Shown here piece by piece: positions 14,001 to 14,781 of a DNA stretch of 14,781 bases. The notes under the pieces are model-generated. The model made no database searches, was not told where the DNA came from, and worked only from the letters and a program-made list of their open reading frames with translations. The translations under genes were made by a program, and so were the position numbers. The stretch spans positions 1 through 14,781 of the forward strand of contig JAEYSH010000233.1 of the NCBI GenBank assembly GCA_023434825.1, in the 5' to 3' direction. Numbering within the stretch: the stretch's first letter is position 1; each line of letters opens with the position of its first letter. Origin of the DNA: Methanobacteriota archaeon. GTDB lineage: Archaea > Methanobacteriota > Methanobacteria > Methanobacteriales > Methanobacteriaceae.

Positions 14001-14781
14001 ATGGGTTTTTTAGTCTGTGAAAAATGCGGGGGCTACTATAAGCTTCAAGAGGATGAATCTCCGGAATCATTTGATTATTGCAAGTGTGGGGGCGAATTAA
14101 TATATTATAAACATATTCATGATTATTTAGGGGAAGAAGATAGAACCGGTTATTCAAAAGAACATAAAAATGACATCCATTTTAAAAGAGAGCAATTAAA
14201 TGAAGAATTGGAAAAGTATCAAAATGTAAGAAGTTTATCTTCCCTGCAGTTTGATAAATCTACAACTAAATTAGAAAAATTGTTATTATATTCCTGTTCA
14301 ATCATGTTTATTTTTTCGATAATCCCTCTTTTTTACAGTATTTTTACTAAATTCTGGCCTTTAATGCTTATAAGCGTTATAGGAATTATATCAGCAGCGC
14401 TATTATATTTAAATTTAAAAAACAGTGATAAAATTTCTCAAGTATTGTTTATGTACAATATATACATAATTTACGCCGTTTATTTTATTTTAATTCCTTT
14501 AGTATATGTAATATCTTTAATAATGAATAAAACGATTTTAAATAGTGGAATTACTTTTTTTGAGGTTTTAATTATATTTTTTTCATTTTTTGCTATTAAT
14601 GTTTTTATTTTGGATAATAATGCACCGTACAGAGTTTTGGATCCAAAATCAAGGATTATGGCAGAATTTTATGAGTCTCCGGGATATAATTCACCATTAC
14701 ACGGTAGTTTTAATCCATCAGACTGGTTTGAATCAGAAAAATTAAATTTAATAATATTTTTAGTTACCATAGGCGTAATGT
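14001..14781 (+). CDS. Zinc-ribbon multi-pass membrane protein, 5' part
   Basis: The frame is open from this ATG to the right edge (260 codons, no stop), so the C-terminus is missing. The N-terminus is a zinc ribbon: VCEKCGGYYKLQ (C6, C9) and YCKCGGEL (C27, C29). A charged linker follows to about residue 90. Four hydrophobic segments lie at about 94-116, 119-140, 150-177 and 187-207, and a fifth begins near 248 (LNLIIFLVTIGVM). The ribbon type, CxxCGGYYxLQ with a later CxCGG, is familiar in methanobacterial membrane proteins of unknown function. It diverges from the DUF169 gene. The ribosome binding site is weak (GAGATAAG). The other zinc-ribbon membrane protein in the window has one helix only and is not obviously related beyond the ribbon. 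Confidence 0.8.
   Translation, partial: MGFLVCEKCGGYYKLQEDESPESFDYCKCGGELIYYKHIHDYLGEEDRTGYSKEHKNDIHFKREQLNEELEKYQNVRSLSSLQFDKSTTKLEKLLLYSCSIMFIFSIIPLFYSIFTKFWPLMLISVIGIISAALLYLNLKNSDKISQVLFMYNIYIIYAVYFILIPLVYVISLIMNKTILNSGITFFEVLIIFFSFFAINVFILDNNAPYRVLDPKSRIMAEFYESPGYNSPLHGSFNPSDWFESEKLNLIIFLVTIGVM

Overview
The window looks like chromosomal DNA of a methanogenic archaeon, most likely a pseudomurein-walled member of the Methanobacteriales (Methanobacterium or a close relative). The reasons are low GC with A/T-rich intergenic DNA, archaeal GGTGAT-type ribosome binding sites, TATA-like promoters, oligo-T terminators, a DUF39/ferredoxin protein of the methanogenesis marker 16 type, an archaeal phosphoglycolate phosphatase, HypD, and Mur-ligase homologues. 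Among archaea, Mur ligases in such arrangements are typical of the pseudomurein producers (Methanobacteriales, Methanopyrus). No rRNA, tRNA, CRISPR array, transposase or phage gene was seen.

Layout. 1-464 (+) is the 3' end of the marker-16-like metalloprotein. It converges on a zinc-ribbon membrane protein (478-924, -), which is followed by a PflX-like radical SAM protein (1017-2057, -). Diverging from that is a two-gene unit of small unknown proteins (2142-2802, +). A minus-strand block then reads hypD (5988-4939), phosphoglycolate phosphatase (4867-4196) and the TldE/PmbA protease subunit (4167-2863). A 627-base A/T-rich spacer (5989-6615) separates this block from a plus-strand cluster.

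The plus-strand cluster (6616-12830) is the most interesting part. It holds a 932-residue protein made of two tandem Mur-ligase units, a 505-residue Mur ligase combining a MurD-like Rossmann N-terminus with a MurT-like zinc ribbon, a 375-residue protein with a VanW-like C-terminus, and a MobA/MocA-like nucleotidyltransferase. I infer an archaeal cell-wall (pseudomurein) peptide-assembly module: the ligases would add amino acids, the nucleotidyltransferase could make a nucleotide-activated precursor, and the VanW-like protein may act at the cell surface. A hairpin plus U-tract lies between the VanW-like and nucleotidyltransferase genes, so the last gene may be transcribed separately.

The right end has a convergent minus-strand pair, a DUF169 protein (13820-13131) and a small coiled-coil protein (13081-12866). 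A divergent zinc-ribbon multi-pass membrane protein (14001 onward, +) runs off the end of the window. Several start codons were moved from the longest open frame because the ribosome binding site would otherwise overlap the start.
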